Assembly (NCBI RefSeq): GCF_023503965.1
Contig: NZ_CP097298.1
Location: forward strand, 2,001,001 to 2,065,000
Direction: 5' to 3'
DNA length: 64,000 nt
Source: Brevundimonas albigilva
GTDB lineage: Bacteria > Pseudomonadota > Alphaproteobacteria > Caulobacterales > Caulobacteraceae
Shown: positions 9,206-19,357 of the stretch, one piece after another
Numbering within the stretch: the first letter of the stretch is position 1
How the letters are laid out: every line of letters begins with the position of its first letter
Translations under genes and position numbers: made by a program
The notes under the pieces: model-generated
The model's input: the letters and a program-made list of their open reading frames with translations, nothing else
Told to the model about the DNA's origin: nothing
The model's database searches: none

Positions 9206-9715
9206 GGTTCATCACAACGACCACCACGATGCACGACGAACACGACGGGGCCGAGGCCGTTTCACCAGAGGTGAATCGGATCGATCGCGCCGTCATGGAC
9301 GCCGCTTTCGCGGTGCATCGCGAGCTTGGCCCCGGCTTGCTGGAGTCCGTTTACGAGCAGTGTCTGGCTTTGGAACTCCGTCGTCTCCGCGTTCGCGTCG
9401 AGAGGCAGATCGCGGTGCCGGTCACGTTCCGGGAGGAGCGCATAGACGCCGGGTTTCGCCTGGATCTGCTCGTGGAGCGTCAGGTGGTCGTCGAAGTGAA
9501 ATCGATCGACGCCTTGGCGTCGATCCACACGGCCCAGCTCCTGACATATCTGCGGTTCTCGCAGGTGCGTCTCGGCTATCTGATCAACTTCAACAGCGTC
9601 AGGCTTAAGGACGGCTTTCGCCGTCTTGTTCTATGATGAGGTGCGGCGTCTGATATGTCAGCGGCCATGATCTCGTTGTGCTCGTTGTGACCCGTCGTGA
9701 TCGTTGTGATGAACC
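9206..9715 (+). mobile_element. 510-bp unit with inverted terminal repeats carrying a GxxExxY gene
   Basis: A perfect 15-bp inverted repeat, GGTTCATCACAACGA at 9206-9220 and TCGTTGTGATGAACC at 9701-9715, brackets a single ORF. The repeat continues imperfectly inward for about 29 bp (roughly 9221-9249 against 9672-9700, about two thirds identical). The right end contains the short direct repeat TCGTTGTG three times (9673, 9682, 9701). The start codon of the GxxExxY gene lies inside the left repeat. There is no transposase, so if mobile the unit depends on something in trans. I see no clear target-site duplication. Confidence 0.62.
9229..9636 (+). CDS. GxxExxY family protein
   Basis: 135 residues, PDDEXK_3/GxxExxY family. 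The naming motif is visible as [20 protein letters not shown]-(D/E)xK-like core is present: [18 protein letters not shown] contains the Asp and the E-V-K pair, followed by [12 protein letters not shown]. This suggests a nuclease-like fold, but no function is established for the family. The N-terminus MHDEHDGAE is encoded by the terminal repeat of the surrounding 510-bp unit. It interrupts the usual argD-argF adjacency and may be a recent arrival. Confidence 0.85.
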   Translation: MHDEHDGAEAVSPEVNRIDRAVMDAAFAVHRELGPGLLESVYEQCLALELRRLRVRVERQIAVPVTFREERIDAGFRLDLLVERQVVVEVKSIDALASIHTAQLLTYLRFSQVRLGYLINFNSVRLKDGFRRLVL

Positions 9716-9749
9716 GCCTCGCCACCTCCGCCCCTTTTCCTGGTAGCCC

Positions 9750-10662
<913 letters not shown>

Positions 10663-10666
10663 GGCG

Positions 10667-10692
10667 AAAAGGGCGACGCCGCGGCGTCGCCC
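10667..10692. terminator. bidirectional rho-independent type terminator
   Basis: Perfect GC palindrome GGGCGACGCCG with CGGCGTCGCCC (10671-10692), preceded by AAAA, which reads as a U tract for the leftward gene. It lies in the 39-bp gap between convergent argF and the stress protein gene. Confidence 0.8.
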
Positions 10693-10701
10693 TGGGGCGT
10701 C

Positions 10702-11202
10702 CTATTGCAGGTTCACGTCCGACACGCCGCCGGCGTCGGGCGTCGACTTGGTCAGGTTCGCCTTCAGGACCTCATAGCCGAAGCCCAGCGCGCCCTTGTC
10801 GGACACCCAGACCCGGCCGTCGTCGGCCTCGAAGCGGATCAGGGTCAGGTGCGGGTCGTCCTTGCCGTCGGGATACCAGGCCGCGACGACCGGGTTCCAG
10901 TAGCGGTCGATCCGCTCGCGGTCGTGGTCGATGGCCAGGACGCCGTGGATGCAGGCCTGCACCTTCTGATCCTTGGCCTGGTAGCAGAACATGCCGTTCT
11001 GGCCGCCGACGGCCACGTCCCGCGCGAAGTCGGTGTCGTCGCGGGTGAAGAACCAGATGGTCCCGTTCTCAGGCTCGCCGAAGCCGGTCATGGGCTGGTG
11101 ATGATAGCCGGGCTGGTCGATCCCCAGCATGCCGGTGTTCGACTCCTTCAGGCTTTTCCAGAATTCCTTTTCCGCCTCTTGCGGCGTCAGCTTGTCCGAC
11201 AT
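10702..11202 (-). CDS. pyridoxamine 5'-phosphate oxidase-like general stress protein
   Basis: 166 residues, split-barrel flavin-binding family related to general stress protein 26. Characteristic are the N-terminal helix with [34 protein letters not shown], the [17 protein letters not shown] loop (here [13 protein letters not shown]) and [12 protein letters not shown]. Such proteins bind FMN or F420-like cofactors; the physiological role is unclear. ATG at 11202 ([14 protein letters not shown]) is preferred over an in-frame ATG 33 bp upstream because it has an AGGAGAC ribosome site close by. Confidence 0.85.
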   Translation of the reverse strand: MSDKLTPQEAEKEFWKSLKESNTGMLGIDQPGYHHQPMTGFGEPENGTIWFFTRDDTDFARDVAVGGQNGMFCYQAKDQKVQACIHGVLAIDHDRERIDRYWNPVVAAWYPDGKDDPHLTLIRFEADDGRVWVSDKGALGFGYEVLKANLTKSTPDAGGVSDVNLQ

Positions 11203-11260
11203 GATCGTCTCCTGTGATCGGGTGTGCGGGATCAACCGATCACGGGCGGGCGGGTTCCGG

Positions 11261-11479
11261 TCAGGCGCCGGGGATCCACGGCGCCCGCGCCGCCCCGAAA
11301 AGCGTGGCCAGATGCACCAGCAGCAACAGGGCCAGGGCGGCCGCTCCGATCATCAGGAAGCGCCACGGGATCAGGCGCGGGCCCTTCCACGGGTCGGGCG
11401 GCCGCGCGCCGCGCCAGCCGGCGAAGACGGTCATCGCCAGGGCGGCCGCCAGCAGGATCAGGGTGGTGCTCAGGTCCAT
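11261..11479 (-). CDS. small two-helix membrane protein, unknown function
   Basis: 72 residues. It begins with an N-terminal hydrophobic helix (TTLILLAAALAMTVFAG), then a short basic loop (RPPDPWKGPRLIPWR) and a second helix (FLMIGAAALALLLLVHLATL). I recognise no family. Start ATG at 11479 (MDLSTTL); the longer ORF upstream would overlap the podJ regulatory region and starts with non-membrane sequence. Codon usage is like its neighbours. Confidence 0.6.
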   Translation of the reverse strand: MDLSTTLILLAAALAMTVFAGWRGARPPDPWKGPRLIPWRFLMIGAAALALLLLVHLATLFGAARAPWIPGA

Positions 11480-11592
11480 GTCCGCGCAGGTGGCCGAGCC
11501 GCGCCGGCTTGGCAAGGCGAACCGTTGCCGAACCGTTAATCTTTCACCACTCCTTAACCACGCCGGCCCCAGTTTCCGGGCCTCTGGCGGGA

Positions 11593-11697
11593 TGTCCACA
11601 GCTGTGGCGGACTCACGCTAGATATTGCGGTTAACAGGCCGTTTACACCCTTGATGTGGTCGTTATAGCCTGCTTCGCGAAGGTCGGGAGGCGAATC
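11593..11697 (+). promoter_or_regulatory. podJ promoter region with candidate CcrM, CtrA and DnaA sites
   Basis: GANTC sites GACTC at 11610-11614 and GAATC at 11693-11697. TTAA-N7-TTTA at 11631-11645 is one base off a CtrA box. TGTCCACAG at about 11593-11601 is the same DnaA-like word found upstream of gcrA, here inside the palindrome CCACAGCTGTGG. Further TTAA half sites lie at 11536 and 11554. Caulobacter podJ is known to be DnaA-activated and CtrA-repressed. Confidence 0.5.
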
Positions 11698-11698
11698 A

Positions 11699-14541
11699 GT
11701 GAGCGCAGCGGCGCCGTGGAGCGTGAAGGGCATCGACCCCAAGGCGCGCGAGGTCGCCAAGGACCTCGCGCGGCGCTCGGGCCTGACCCTCGGCGAATGG
11801 CTGAATTCCATGATCATGGAGGAGGAGGACGACGACGGCGTGGTGCCGCTGGCGCGCCGGCCCTATGTCCCCGAGCCCTATGAGCGCCGCAGCCGCTCGC
11901 GCCGCCTGGACGACGCCTATGGCGCGTCGGAAGACGTCTTCCACCGCCTGTCGGCCTCGGTCGACGCCATCGCCGCGCGGCTTGAGGCGGCCGAGCGCCG
12001 CTCGACGGTCGCCATCCAGGGCGTCGATCAGGCCGTCGCCGGCCTGGTGCGCCGGCTGGACGGCCAGGACGCGACGACCAAGAGCTATGCGCGCCGCGTC
12101 GACGACATCTCCGAGGAGCTGAAGGAGGGCCATCGCCGTCTCCGTCGCTTCGAGCAGGAGGTCGGACCCCAGTCGCAGGAGGCCTTCGGCAAGGTCGAGA
12201 CGTCGCTGGGCGCCCTGGCGGGCCGTCTCTACGACATCGAGGAGCGCCAGCGGGCGGGCGTCAACGAACTGCGCCAGCGCATGGATGCGGTGGAGAAGTC
12301 CGCCGGACCCGGCGTCGGCTCGGACCTGCTGGCCCAGGTCGGCGCCCGGCTGGATCAGGCGCAGGGCCGCACCAGCGAGGCCCTGAAGGCGCTGGAACGC
12401 TCCTTCGCCGAACTGGACCAGCGGATGCGCGCCGCCGAAGGCCGCATCGAACCTGAAGGCGCGCGCGAGGCCGCCCGGTTCGAGAAGCTGGCCGAAACCC
12501 TGTCGCGCCAGGTCGACGCCAACCGCGCCGAAATGATGCGCCGCCTGGACACGGCCGAGACCGAAAGCCGCATCGAGCGCATCGAGCGGGCGGTCCAGTC
12601 GATCGGCGAGCAGCTGAAGACCTCCGAACAGAAGGGCGTCCAGGCGATGGAGGCGATGGGCCGCGAGGTCCTGCGGATCGCCGAGAACCTGAACGGCCGG
12701 ATGCGCGCCATGGAGTCGGGCGACGCCGAGCGCACCGAAACCGTCGCGCGCGCCGTCTCCGCCAATCTGTCCAAGCGCTTCGAGGACCAGGCCGCGCGCC
12801 TGGATCAGGATTTCGCGCGCCAGTCCGAGCGTATCGAACAGCGGCTGACCGCCGCCGACGACCGGCACGCCCTGGCGCTGGAGAAGCTGGGCGGCGAGAT
12901 CGCGCGCATCTCCGACCGGCTCAGCGAACGCATCGCCCAGTCCGAACGCCGCTCGGCCCAGGCGCTGGAAGACATCGGCCGCCGCCTGGCCGAAAGCTCG
13001 GAACGGATCGAGCAGCGCTACGACCGCGCCTCGGGAGAACTGCCGAACGGATGCGGCTCAGCGAGGAGCGCACCGCGCGCCTGCTGGCCGAGGCGCGCGA
13101 CAGCATGGCGACGCGCGCGCCCTCGCGCGACCGGGCGGCGACGGAGCGGTTTCCTGAGGAGCGGGTCCAGGCCGACTGGCGCGCCGCCGCCTTCCCCGAC
13201 GAGTCCTTCGATAACGCCGTCTGGTCCGACGATCCGGTCGCGCCCGAAGCGGCGGCGGCGACGCCCTTCCCGGCGACGCCCTTGCCCGCGACGCCCTTCC
13301 CCGCGACCCCTGAGGCGCCTGTCGACGACGAGGCGGACCGGATCGAAGCCGTCCTGGCCGCCGACCCCGCGGCGGAGGCCGAGCCCGAACCCCGGCCCGA
13401 AGCGGAGCCGGCGCCGGCCGTGCAGGCCTTCGGTCCGTTCGGCGGCTTCGGCGGCGCCGACGTCGACGACGCCCTGGCGGCCACGGCCCCGACCCAGGCG
13501 GCGCGCGCCGACGACGGCGTGGTGACGACCGCCGACGAGGTCTTCGGCGCCGAGGACGACGCCTACGCCGCGGAAACCGACTTCATCGACCCGCGCCGCA
13601 TTCGCGCCAGCATGGGCGCCGCGGCGGCCGCCGGCCGGGCCTCCTCCACGCGCAGCGCCATCGACGCGGCGCGCGCGGCCATGACCGAACCGGCCGAGCC
13701 CGATCCCGCGCCCCGCAAGGGCTTCGGCCTGAAGCCGCGGCGCGGCGGAAAGTCCAAGCTGCAGGAACGACTGGACAAGCAGGCGGCCAAGGACGGCTCG
13801 ACCGTCAAGAAGACCTTCCTGGCCTCGGCCACGGCCATGGCCCTGGTCGGCGGCGGCTATGGCTATGTGGCCCTGATGAACGACGGCGGCCTGGACCTGG
13901 ATCTGCCCGGCCTGGGCGGCGCGCGCCAGGAGCCGGCCCCGATCGCCATGGCCCTGACCCCGACCGCGCCGAAGATCCAGGCCGATCAGGGCGCGGCGGC
14001 TTACGACGAGGCGCTGGCCCAGATCGAGGCGGGCGAACCCGCCGGGCTGGAGACGCTGAAGCGGGCCGCCAACCTGGGTCACGCCCCGGCCCAGGCGCAT
14101 CTGGCCTCGGTGTACCAGAACGGCGACGCCGGGGCCCCGGTCGACCTGGCCGAGAGCCGCCGCTGGGCGCGCCGCGCGGCCGAGGGCGGCGACGCGCGCG
14201 GCATGCACGTCTATGCGATGGAGCTGTTCGACGGCGTCGGCGGCGAGCGGAACCGCGTCGAGGCCCTGACCTGGCTGCAGCGCGCCGCCGAACGCGGCCT
14301 GATCGACAGCCAGTACAATGTCGCGCGCCTCTACGAGACCGGCGACGAGGGCATCGCCCCCAACGCCACCGAGGCGCTGAAGTGGTACATGATCGCCGCG
14401 CGCGGCGGCGATCAGCAGGCGCAGGAGGCCGTGACCCGGATGCGGCCGACGGCCAGCGCCACGGCCCAGCGCGCCGCCCGCGCCGCCGCCGACGCCTTCG
14501 TCGCGCGGGCCGACGTCGAAGCGCCGAACGCGGCCGGCTGA
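11699..14541 (+). CDS. podJ: cell polarity factor PodJ (frameshifted)
   Basis: About 947 residues after repair of a missing base near 13042 (the frame change follows RASGEL). Order: a short N-terminal helical motif (PWSVKGIDPKAREVAKDLARR); a long coiled-coil region of heptads to about residue 480; an acidic Pro/Ala linker; a basic stretch; one transmembrane helix near residues 703-725 (TFLASATAMALVGGGYGYVAL-like); and periplasmic Sel1-type repeats at about 780-920. PodJ is the polar organiser that recruits pilus, flagellar and PleC factors. The C-terminal peptidoglycan-binding domain known in C. crescentus is not visible. Start is GTG 11699 behind GGGAGGC. Confidence 0.9.
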
Positions 14542-14641
14542 TCTTTCTTCGCCCTCGGGTGGCGATCCGCCGTCCGGGCCGCTAAGACCCACCCGTCGCC
14601 GCCCGGCGCGTATCCGTCCGTTCCAGCCGAAGGCGCGTCCT

Positions 14642-15564
14642 TTGGATATCTATCTGCCGATCGCCGAGGTTTCGGTGAACTGGCCGACCCTGGTGATCCT
14701 GGGGGCGGTGGTCGGATTCGTGTCCGGCCTGTTCGGCATCGGCGGCGGTTTCCTGATGGCGCCGATCCTGGTCTTCCTGGGCATTCCGCCGACGGTCGCG
14801 GTGGCCAGCCAGGCCAGCCACGTGGTCGCGTCGTCCACCTCGGGTGTCATCCGCTATTCGGGCCAGGGCGCGGTCGATTTCCGCATGGGGGCGGTGATGG
14901 CCGGCGGCGGGGCGCTGGGCGCCCTTCTGGGGGTCGAACTGTTCCGCTACCTGCGCCTGCTGGGCCAGGCCGATCTGGTGGTGGCCCTGTCCTACCTGGT
15001 GTTCCTGGGCGCCATCGGCTCGCTGATGCTGTACGAGAGCCTCAGCGAAATCCTGCGTCGCCGTCGCGGCCTGCCGGCGCCGCGCAAGGATCGCCGCCGC
15101 CCGATGTGGCTCTACGGACTGCCGCTGCGGATGCGCTTTCCCAAGTCGGGCCTCTACATCAGCGCCATCCCCCCTTCGGCCTGGGCGTCTTCGCCGGCGT
15201 GCTGTCGGCCATCATGGGGGTGGGCGGCGGCTTCATCCTGGTCCCGGCCATGCTCTATGTGCTGCGGATGAAGGCCGGGGCGGTGGTCGGGACCAGCCTG
15301 TTCCAGATCATCATCACCACCGCCATCACCACCATTCTCCAGGCCGGCCGCAACCAGACCGTGGATATCGTCCTGTCGACCATCCTGCTGCTGGGCGGGG
15401 TGGTGGGCGCCCAGATCGGCGCGCGCTTCGCCGGCCGTTTCCGCGCCGAGGAGTTGCGTGCGGCGCTGGGGCTGATCGTCCTGCTGGTGGGGATGCAGAT
15501 GGGGCTGGAGCTGTTCGTGCGGCCGGCCGACATCTTCATGATCGCTCCCGGGATCGCGGACTGA
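14642..15564 (+). CDS. TSUP (TauE/SafE) family sulfite exporter-like permease (frameshifted)
   Basis: About 307 residues. Two repeats of the TSUP signature are visible: VSGLFGIGGGFLMAPIL in the first half and LSAIMGVGGGFILVPAML in the second, each followed by several transmembrane helices. Such carriers export or import sulfonates, sulfite or other anions. One C is missing from the C run at 15169-15174, splitting the ORF. It starts with TTG at 14642; MDIYLPIAEVSVNWP matches the family N-terminus. It is followed after 13 bp by a TIGR02186 gene, its usual partner. Confidence 0.88.
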
Positions 15565-15577
15565 TGGAGGGCCGGGC

Positions 15578-16390
15578 ATGATCCAGACCCTGCCCCCGCC
15601 GCCGCCCGCGATCGAGGCCCCCGCGCCGGATCGGTCCGAAGCCACGACCGGCGACCTGCGCGTCGCCGCCGCCCTGACCGACGCCCAGGTCCATGTCGAT
15701 TCCGGGTTCCAGGGCGCGTCCATCGTTCTTTACGGGGCCGTCTTCAATCCGACCGACGATCCCGCCGACGTGGTCGTGGTCGTGCGCGGTCCCGAGGCGC
15801 CCGTGCGCCTGGTCAAGAAGACGCGCAACATGGGCGTCTGGCTGAACAGCCGGCCGGTGCTGTTCGAGGGGGCGCCCGGCTTCTACATGACCGCCTCGAC
15901 CCGGCCGCTCAGCGACATCGCCGACTTCGGCCAGTTGCGCCGGCTGGGCGTCGGGGTCGACCACCTGCGCATCGACGCGCCCGAGGAGAGCCGAACCGTC
16001 ACCCGCTACGGCGTGCGCGACGTCGTGGTCAGCCGGCTGGGCGAGGACTATCTGGACTGGCGCCGCGCGGTCATCCGCCTGAAGGAGGCGGCCCAGCTCT
16101 ACGCCACCGCGCCCGAGGGCGTTCAGTTCGTCGACCGGGGCCTGTTCCGCGCCGAGGTCGACCTGCCGACGGTGGCGCCCACCGGCAAATATTACGCCGA
16201 GGTCTGGCTGTTCCAGGGCGGAGAGCCGCGCTCGGTCTCCAACCTGACCCTGACGGTCGAGAAGGTCGGGCTGGAACGCGACATCTATGAGTTCGCCCAT
16301 CGCCGGCCCTGGCTCTACGGCCTTCTGTGCGTGGTCCTGGCGGCCCTGACGGGCTACGGCGCCTCGCGCATCTTCAGCCGACGGAGCTGA
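15578..16390 (+). CDS. TIGR02186 / Alph_Pro_TM family membrane protein
   Basis: 270 residues. A long extracytoplasmic-looking beta-rich region (QVHVDSGFQGASIVLYGAVF, DVVVVVRGPEAPVRLVKKTR, VWLNSRPVLFEGAPGFYM, GLFRAEVDLPTVAPTGKYY) is followed by one C-terminal membrane helix (WLYGLLCVVLAALTGYGASR). The family is restricted mainly to alphaproteobacteria and is commonly linked to a TSUP permease, as here. Its function is unknown; an accessory or substrate-presenting role is an inference. The 3' end overlaps the convergent gluQ gene by 17 bp. Confidence 0.85.
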   Translation: MIQTLPPPPPAIEAPAPDRSEATTGDLRVAAALTDAQVHVDSGFQGASIVLYGAVFNPTDDPADVVVVVRGPEAPVRLVKKTRNMGVWLNSRPVLFEGAPGFYMTASTRPLSDIADFGQLRRLGVGVDHLRIDAPEESRTVTRYGVRDVVVSRLGEDYLDWRRAVIRLKEAAQLYATAPEGVQFVDRGLFRAEVDLPTVAPTGKYYAEVWLFQGGEPRSVSNLTLTVEKVGLERDIYEFAHRRPWLYGLLCVVLAALTGYGASRIFSRRS

Positions 16391-17234
16391 ACCCCAGTTC
16401 GGCGCGCAGGGCCTGGGCCGACACGCCCTGGGCGCGCAGTTCGGCCAGGGTCACGGAGCGGTCGCGCTTGGCGTACCGGCGCCCGTCCGGCCCGGTCAGC
16501 AGCCGGTGATGGCGATAGGTCGGCGCGGGCCAGCCCATCAGCGTCTGGATCAACCGCTGCACATGGGTCGCCTCGAACAGGTCCCGGCCCCGCACGACAT
16601 GGGTCACGCCCTGCAGGGCGTCGTCATGCGTTACGGCCAGATGATAGGCGACGCCGGCGTCCTTGCGCGCCAGAACCACGTCGCCGGCGGCCTCGGGCCG
16701 CACCGACACGACGCCGTGCTCGCCCTCGGGACCGCGCCCCTCCTCGTCGAAGGTCATCCCCGCCCACGCCGCCTCGCCCAGCGCCGCGCGCGCCCGTTCG
16801 AGCCACAGCCGCCAGGCGAAGGCCGCGCCCCGGTCCAGCAGGCGCGCCTCTTCCTCGGGCGGATGCGGGCCGGGCCTGACGGCTTCCTGCGGCCCGTGCG
16901 GCGCGTCGCCGATGGCGGCCAGGATGTCCCTTCGCGTGCGAAAGCAGCGATAGAGCAGTCCGCGCGCTTTCAAGGCGGCGATGACGGCGGCGTAGTCGGC
17001 CCGGTGATCGGACTGCCGCCGCACCGGTCCGTCCCAGTCCAGGCCCAGCCACGCCAGATCCTCCAGGATCGCCGCCTCGTGCTCCGGGCGGCAGCGCGTG
17101 GGGTCGATGTCCTCGATCCGCAGCAGGAACCGTCCGCCCGCGGCGCGCGCGGCCGTCCAGGCCGTCAGGGCCGAAAAGGCGTGGCCCTTGTGCAGGCGGC
17201 CGGTGGGGGAGGGGGCGAAGCGGGTGACGAGCAT
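16374..17234 (-). CDS. gluQ: glutamyl-Q tRNA(Asp) synthetase
   Basis: 286 residues, shorter than GluRS because the anticodon-binding domain is absent. It attaches glutamate to queuosine-34 of tRNA(Asp). Visible class-I motifs: FAPSPTGRLHKGHAFSAL (HIGH-like) and YAKRDRSVTL (KMSKS-like, KRD). IEDIDPTRC, VVRGRDLFEATHVQ and RHHRLLTGPDG are typical. A zinc-binding segment seen in some members is not evident. ATG at 17234 (MLVTRFAPS) fits the family start. Divergent from alkA. Confidence 0.92.
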   Translation of the reverse strand: MLVTRFAPSPTGRLHKGHAFSALTAWTAARAAGGRFLLRIEDIDPTRCRPEHEAAILEDLAWLGLDWDGPVRRQSDHRADYAAVIAALKARGLLYRCFRTRRDILAAIGDAPHGPQEAVRPGPHPPEEEARLLDRGAAFAWRLWLERARAALGEAAWAGMTFDEEGRGPEGEHGVVSVRPEAAGDVVLARKDAGVAYHLAVTHDDALQGVTHVVRGRDLFEATHVQRLIQTLMGWPAPTYRHHRLLTGPDGRRYAKRDRSVTLAELRAQGVSAQALRAELGFSSVG

Positions 17235-17311
17235 CAAGGGCGTTCTAGCGGTTTCCGGCCTCGTGCAGCAGCCCCGGCTTGCCCGCGCCGCGCCGGCGCC
17301 TAAGCTGGGAC

Positions 17312-17968
17312 ATGGCCGTCGCTCCCACACCCGCCCAGATCGCCGCCGCGCGCGACAGCCTGGCCGCGGCCGATCCGGCCCTGGCGCGGGCGCACGCCCA
17401 GACGCCGGTGTTCGAATGGCGGCTGCGTCCGGGCGGCTACGAAGGTCTGTTCCGCATGATCGTGGAGCAGCAGGTGTCGGTCGCGGCGGCGGCCTCCATC
17501 TGGGCGCGGACGGTGGAAGGCCTGGGCGGGGAGGTGACGGCCCAGGCGGTCCTGGCCCGTGACGTCGAAACCCTGCGGACCTTCGGCCTGTCGGGCCAGA
17601 AGGCGCGCTATGGGCGTGAGATCGCCCTGGCCCAGGTCGAGGGCCGCATCGACCTGGAGCATATGCAGACCCTGTCGGACGAGGCGGCGATCGCCGCCCT
17701 GACCGCCATCAAGGGCGTCGGCAAATGGACGGCCGAGACCTATCTGATGTTCTGCGAGGGGCGGCTGGACGTCTTTCCGGGCGGCGACGTGGCCCTGCAG
17801 GAGGCGATGCGCTGGGCCGACCGGGCCGACATGCGCCCGCGCGAGAAGCAGGCCTACGCCCGCGCGGAAATCTGGCGGCCATGGCGGGGCGTGGCGGCGC
17901 ATCTGCTGTGGGGATGGTATGGCGGGGTCAGGCGCGGCGAGATCGTGCTGGAGGACCTGACCCCGTGA
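17312..17968 (+). CDS. DNA-3-methyladenine glycosylase II (AlkA-like, HhH-GPD)
   Basis: 218 residues of the helix-hairpin-helix GPD superfamily, which removes alkylated bases from DNA. Features are the Q-x-V motif MIVEQQVSVAAAASIW, the hairpin IKGVGKWTAETYLMF, and the catalytic Asp in FPGGDVALQEAM. It lacks the N-terminal TATA-box-like domain of E. coli AlkA, as do many short alphaproteobacterial versions. Start ATG 17312 (MAVAPTPAQ). Its stop overlaps the GTG start of the next gene (GTGA), indicating translational coupling. Confidence 0.9.
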   Translation: MAVAPTPAQIAAARDSLAAADPALARAHAQTPVFEWRLRPGGYEGLFRMIVEQQVSVAAAASIWARTVEGLGGEVTAQAVLARDVETLRTFGLSGQKARYGREIALAQVEGRIDLEHMQTLSDEAAIAALTAIKGVGKWTAETYLMFCEGRLDVFPGGDVALQEAMRWADRADMRPREKQAYARAEIWRPWRGVAAHLLWGWYGGVRRGEIVLEDLTP

Positions 17969-18620
17969 CCCCCATCGACCCCGTCATCGGCGAGACCATT
18001 CGCAATCCGCAGACGGTGCTGACCGCCCTGGATTTCGCCGGGTGGCCGTGTTCGCCGCCACCGGCGCCCTGGCCGCCGCGCGCGAGAAGCACGACCTGGT
18101 GACCTTCGCCTTCTTCGCCGCCATCACCGGGGTCGGCGGCGGCACCCTGCGCGACCTGTTGCTGGGCCTGCCGGTGTTCTGGGTCCAGGACTGGCGCTAC
18201 ATCGCGGTCTGCCTGGCCGCGGCGGTCGGCATCTGGCTGCTGGGCTGGCGCGACTGGCGCTTCCGGGCCCTGCTGTGGCTCGACGCCGTGGGTCTGGCGG
18301 CCTATGGCGTGATGGGCGCGGCTAAGGCGATGGCGGCCGGCGCCTCGCCCCTGATCTGCATCGTCATGGGCACGCTGACGGCCTGTTTCGGCGGCGTGAT
18401 CCGCGATCTGCTGGCCGGCCAGCCGTCCATCCTGCTGCGGCGAGAGATCGCCGTCTCGGCCGCCATCCTGTCGGCCACCGTCTATGTCGCCCTGCGCGGC
18501 CTGGAGACCGATCGCTGGCCGGCCGCGGCGGTCGCCCTGGCCGTGGGTTTCGCGCTTCGCGCGGCGGCGCTGCGGTGGGGCTGGACCCTGCCGGGCTTTC
18601 CCTCCGGGCCGCGCGCCTGA
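17965..18620 (+). CDS. TRIC (UPF0126/YicG) cation channel family protein (frameshifted)
   Basis: About 218 residues with seven membrane helices in two repeats. The repeat hallmarks are ITGVGGGTLRDLLLGLPVFW and LTACFGGVIRDLLAGQPS, the Gly-rich kinks of prokaryotic TRIC trimeric channels. The N-terminus (VIGETIRNPQTVLTALDFAG) is in a different frame: one G is missing at 18040-18042. It starts at GTG 17965, overlapping the glycosylase stop. The role is probably K+ or monovalent cation flux; not proven for this clade. Confidence 0.86.
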
Positions 18621-18750
18621 GGCGCAATCTTCGCGTCTTCGTCATGGCGGCGTCTTCGAATCAGGCGTACGCTTTTCCCGCCAGACTAGGGAAGGAGACG
18701 CGTCTTCAGTCCTGTCGCCTCGATACCCCCGCCGTGGACGGGAGGGCCTG

Positions 18751-19311
18751 ATGCAGGTTCTCCATCGACCGCCTTCGGGCTGGCCCGCCCTGGTGCTCAA
18801 CGCCGATTTCCGGCCGCTGTCCTATTATCCGCTGTCGCTGTGGCCGTGGGAGGAGGCGGTCAAGGCGGTCTATCAGGACCGCGTCGAGGTCGTGTCGCTC
18901 TACGACAAGGTCGTGCGCTCCCCGTCGATGGAGATGCAGCTGCCCAGCGTCATCGCGCTGAAAAGCTACGTCGACCAGGACCGCAGTCCCGCCTTCACCC
19001 GCTTCAACGTCTTCCTGCGCGACGGCTTCGCCTGCCAGTACTGCGGCGAATCCACCGAGCTGACCTTCGACCACGTCATTCCCCGCTCGCAGGGCGGGCG
19101 CACGACCTGGGAGAACATCGTCGCCGCCTGCGGGCCGTGCAACCTGACCAAGGGCGGCCGCACCCCGCGCCAGGCCATGATGCCGGTCCGCCGCGAACCC
19201 TATCGCCCCAACGCCTGGCAGCTTCAGGACGCCGGCCGCCGCTTCCCGCCCCACTACCTGCACCAGAGCTGGCTCGACTACCTCTACTGGGACATCGAGC
19301 TCGAACCCTAG
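18751..19311 (+). CDS. HNH endonuclease family protein
   Basis: 186 residues. The N-terminal half (WPALVLNADFRPLSYYPLSL, EEAVKAVYQDRVEVVS) is the conserved leader of a widespread bacterial HNH family. The C-terminal HNH domain shows the zinc pair CQYCG, FDHVIPRSQGGRTTWENIV (His, Asn) and ACGPCNLTKGGRT. It is chromosomally conserved in many alphaproteobacteria and is not obviously mobile. Start ATG 18751 with GGGAGGGCC upstream. One GANTC site is at 18658-18662. Confidence 0.88.
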   Translation: MQVLHRPPSGWPALVLNADFRPLSYYPLSLWPWEEAVKAVYQDRVEVVSLYDKVVRSPSMEMQLPSVIALKSYVDQDRSPAFTRFNVFLRDGFACQYCGESTELTFDHVIPRSQGGRTTWENIVAACGPCNLTKGGRTPRQAMMPVRREPYRPNAWQLQDAGRRFPPHYLHQSWLDYLYWDIELEP

Positions 19312-19357
19312 GGTTCTTTTCCGTTGCCGGAGACGGCTCAGACAGCCTTGCGTCTGG

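Noticed and set aside
9206..9715. Conventional insertion sequence
   Set aside because: No transposase is encoded; the only ORF is a GxxExxY protein. It is kept as a possible non-autonomous unit instead.
15169..15174. Programmed frameshifting as the explanation for the split genes
   Set aside because: The shifts occur in 20 unrelated housekeeping genes at different simple runs, without slippery heptamers or stimulatory structures; sequencing error is simpler.
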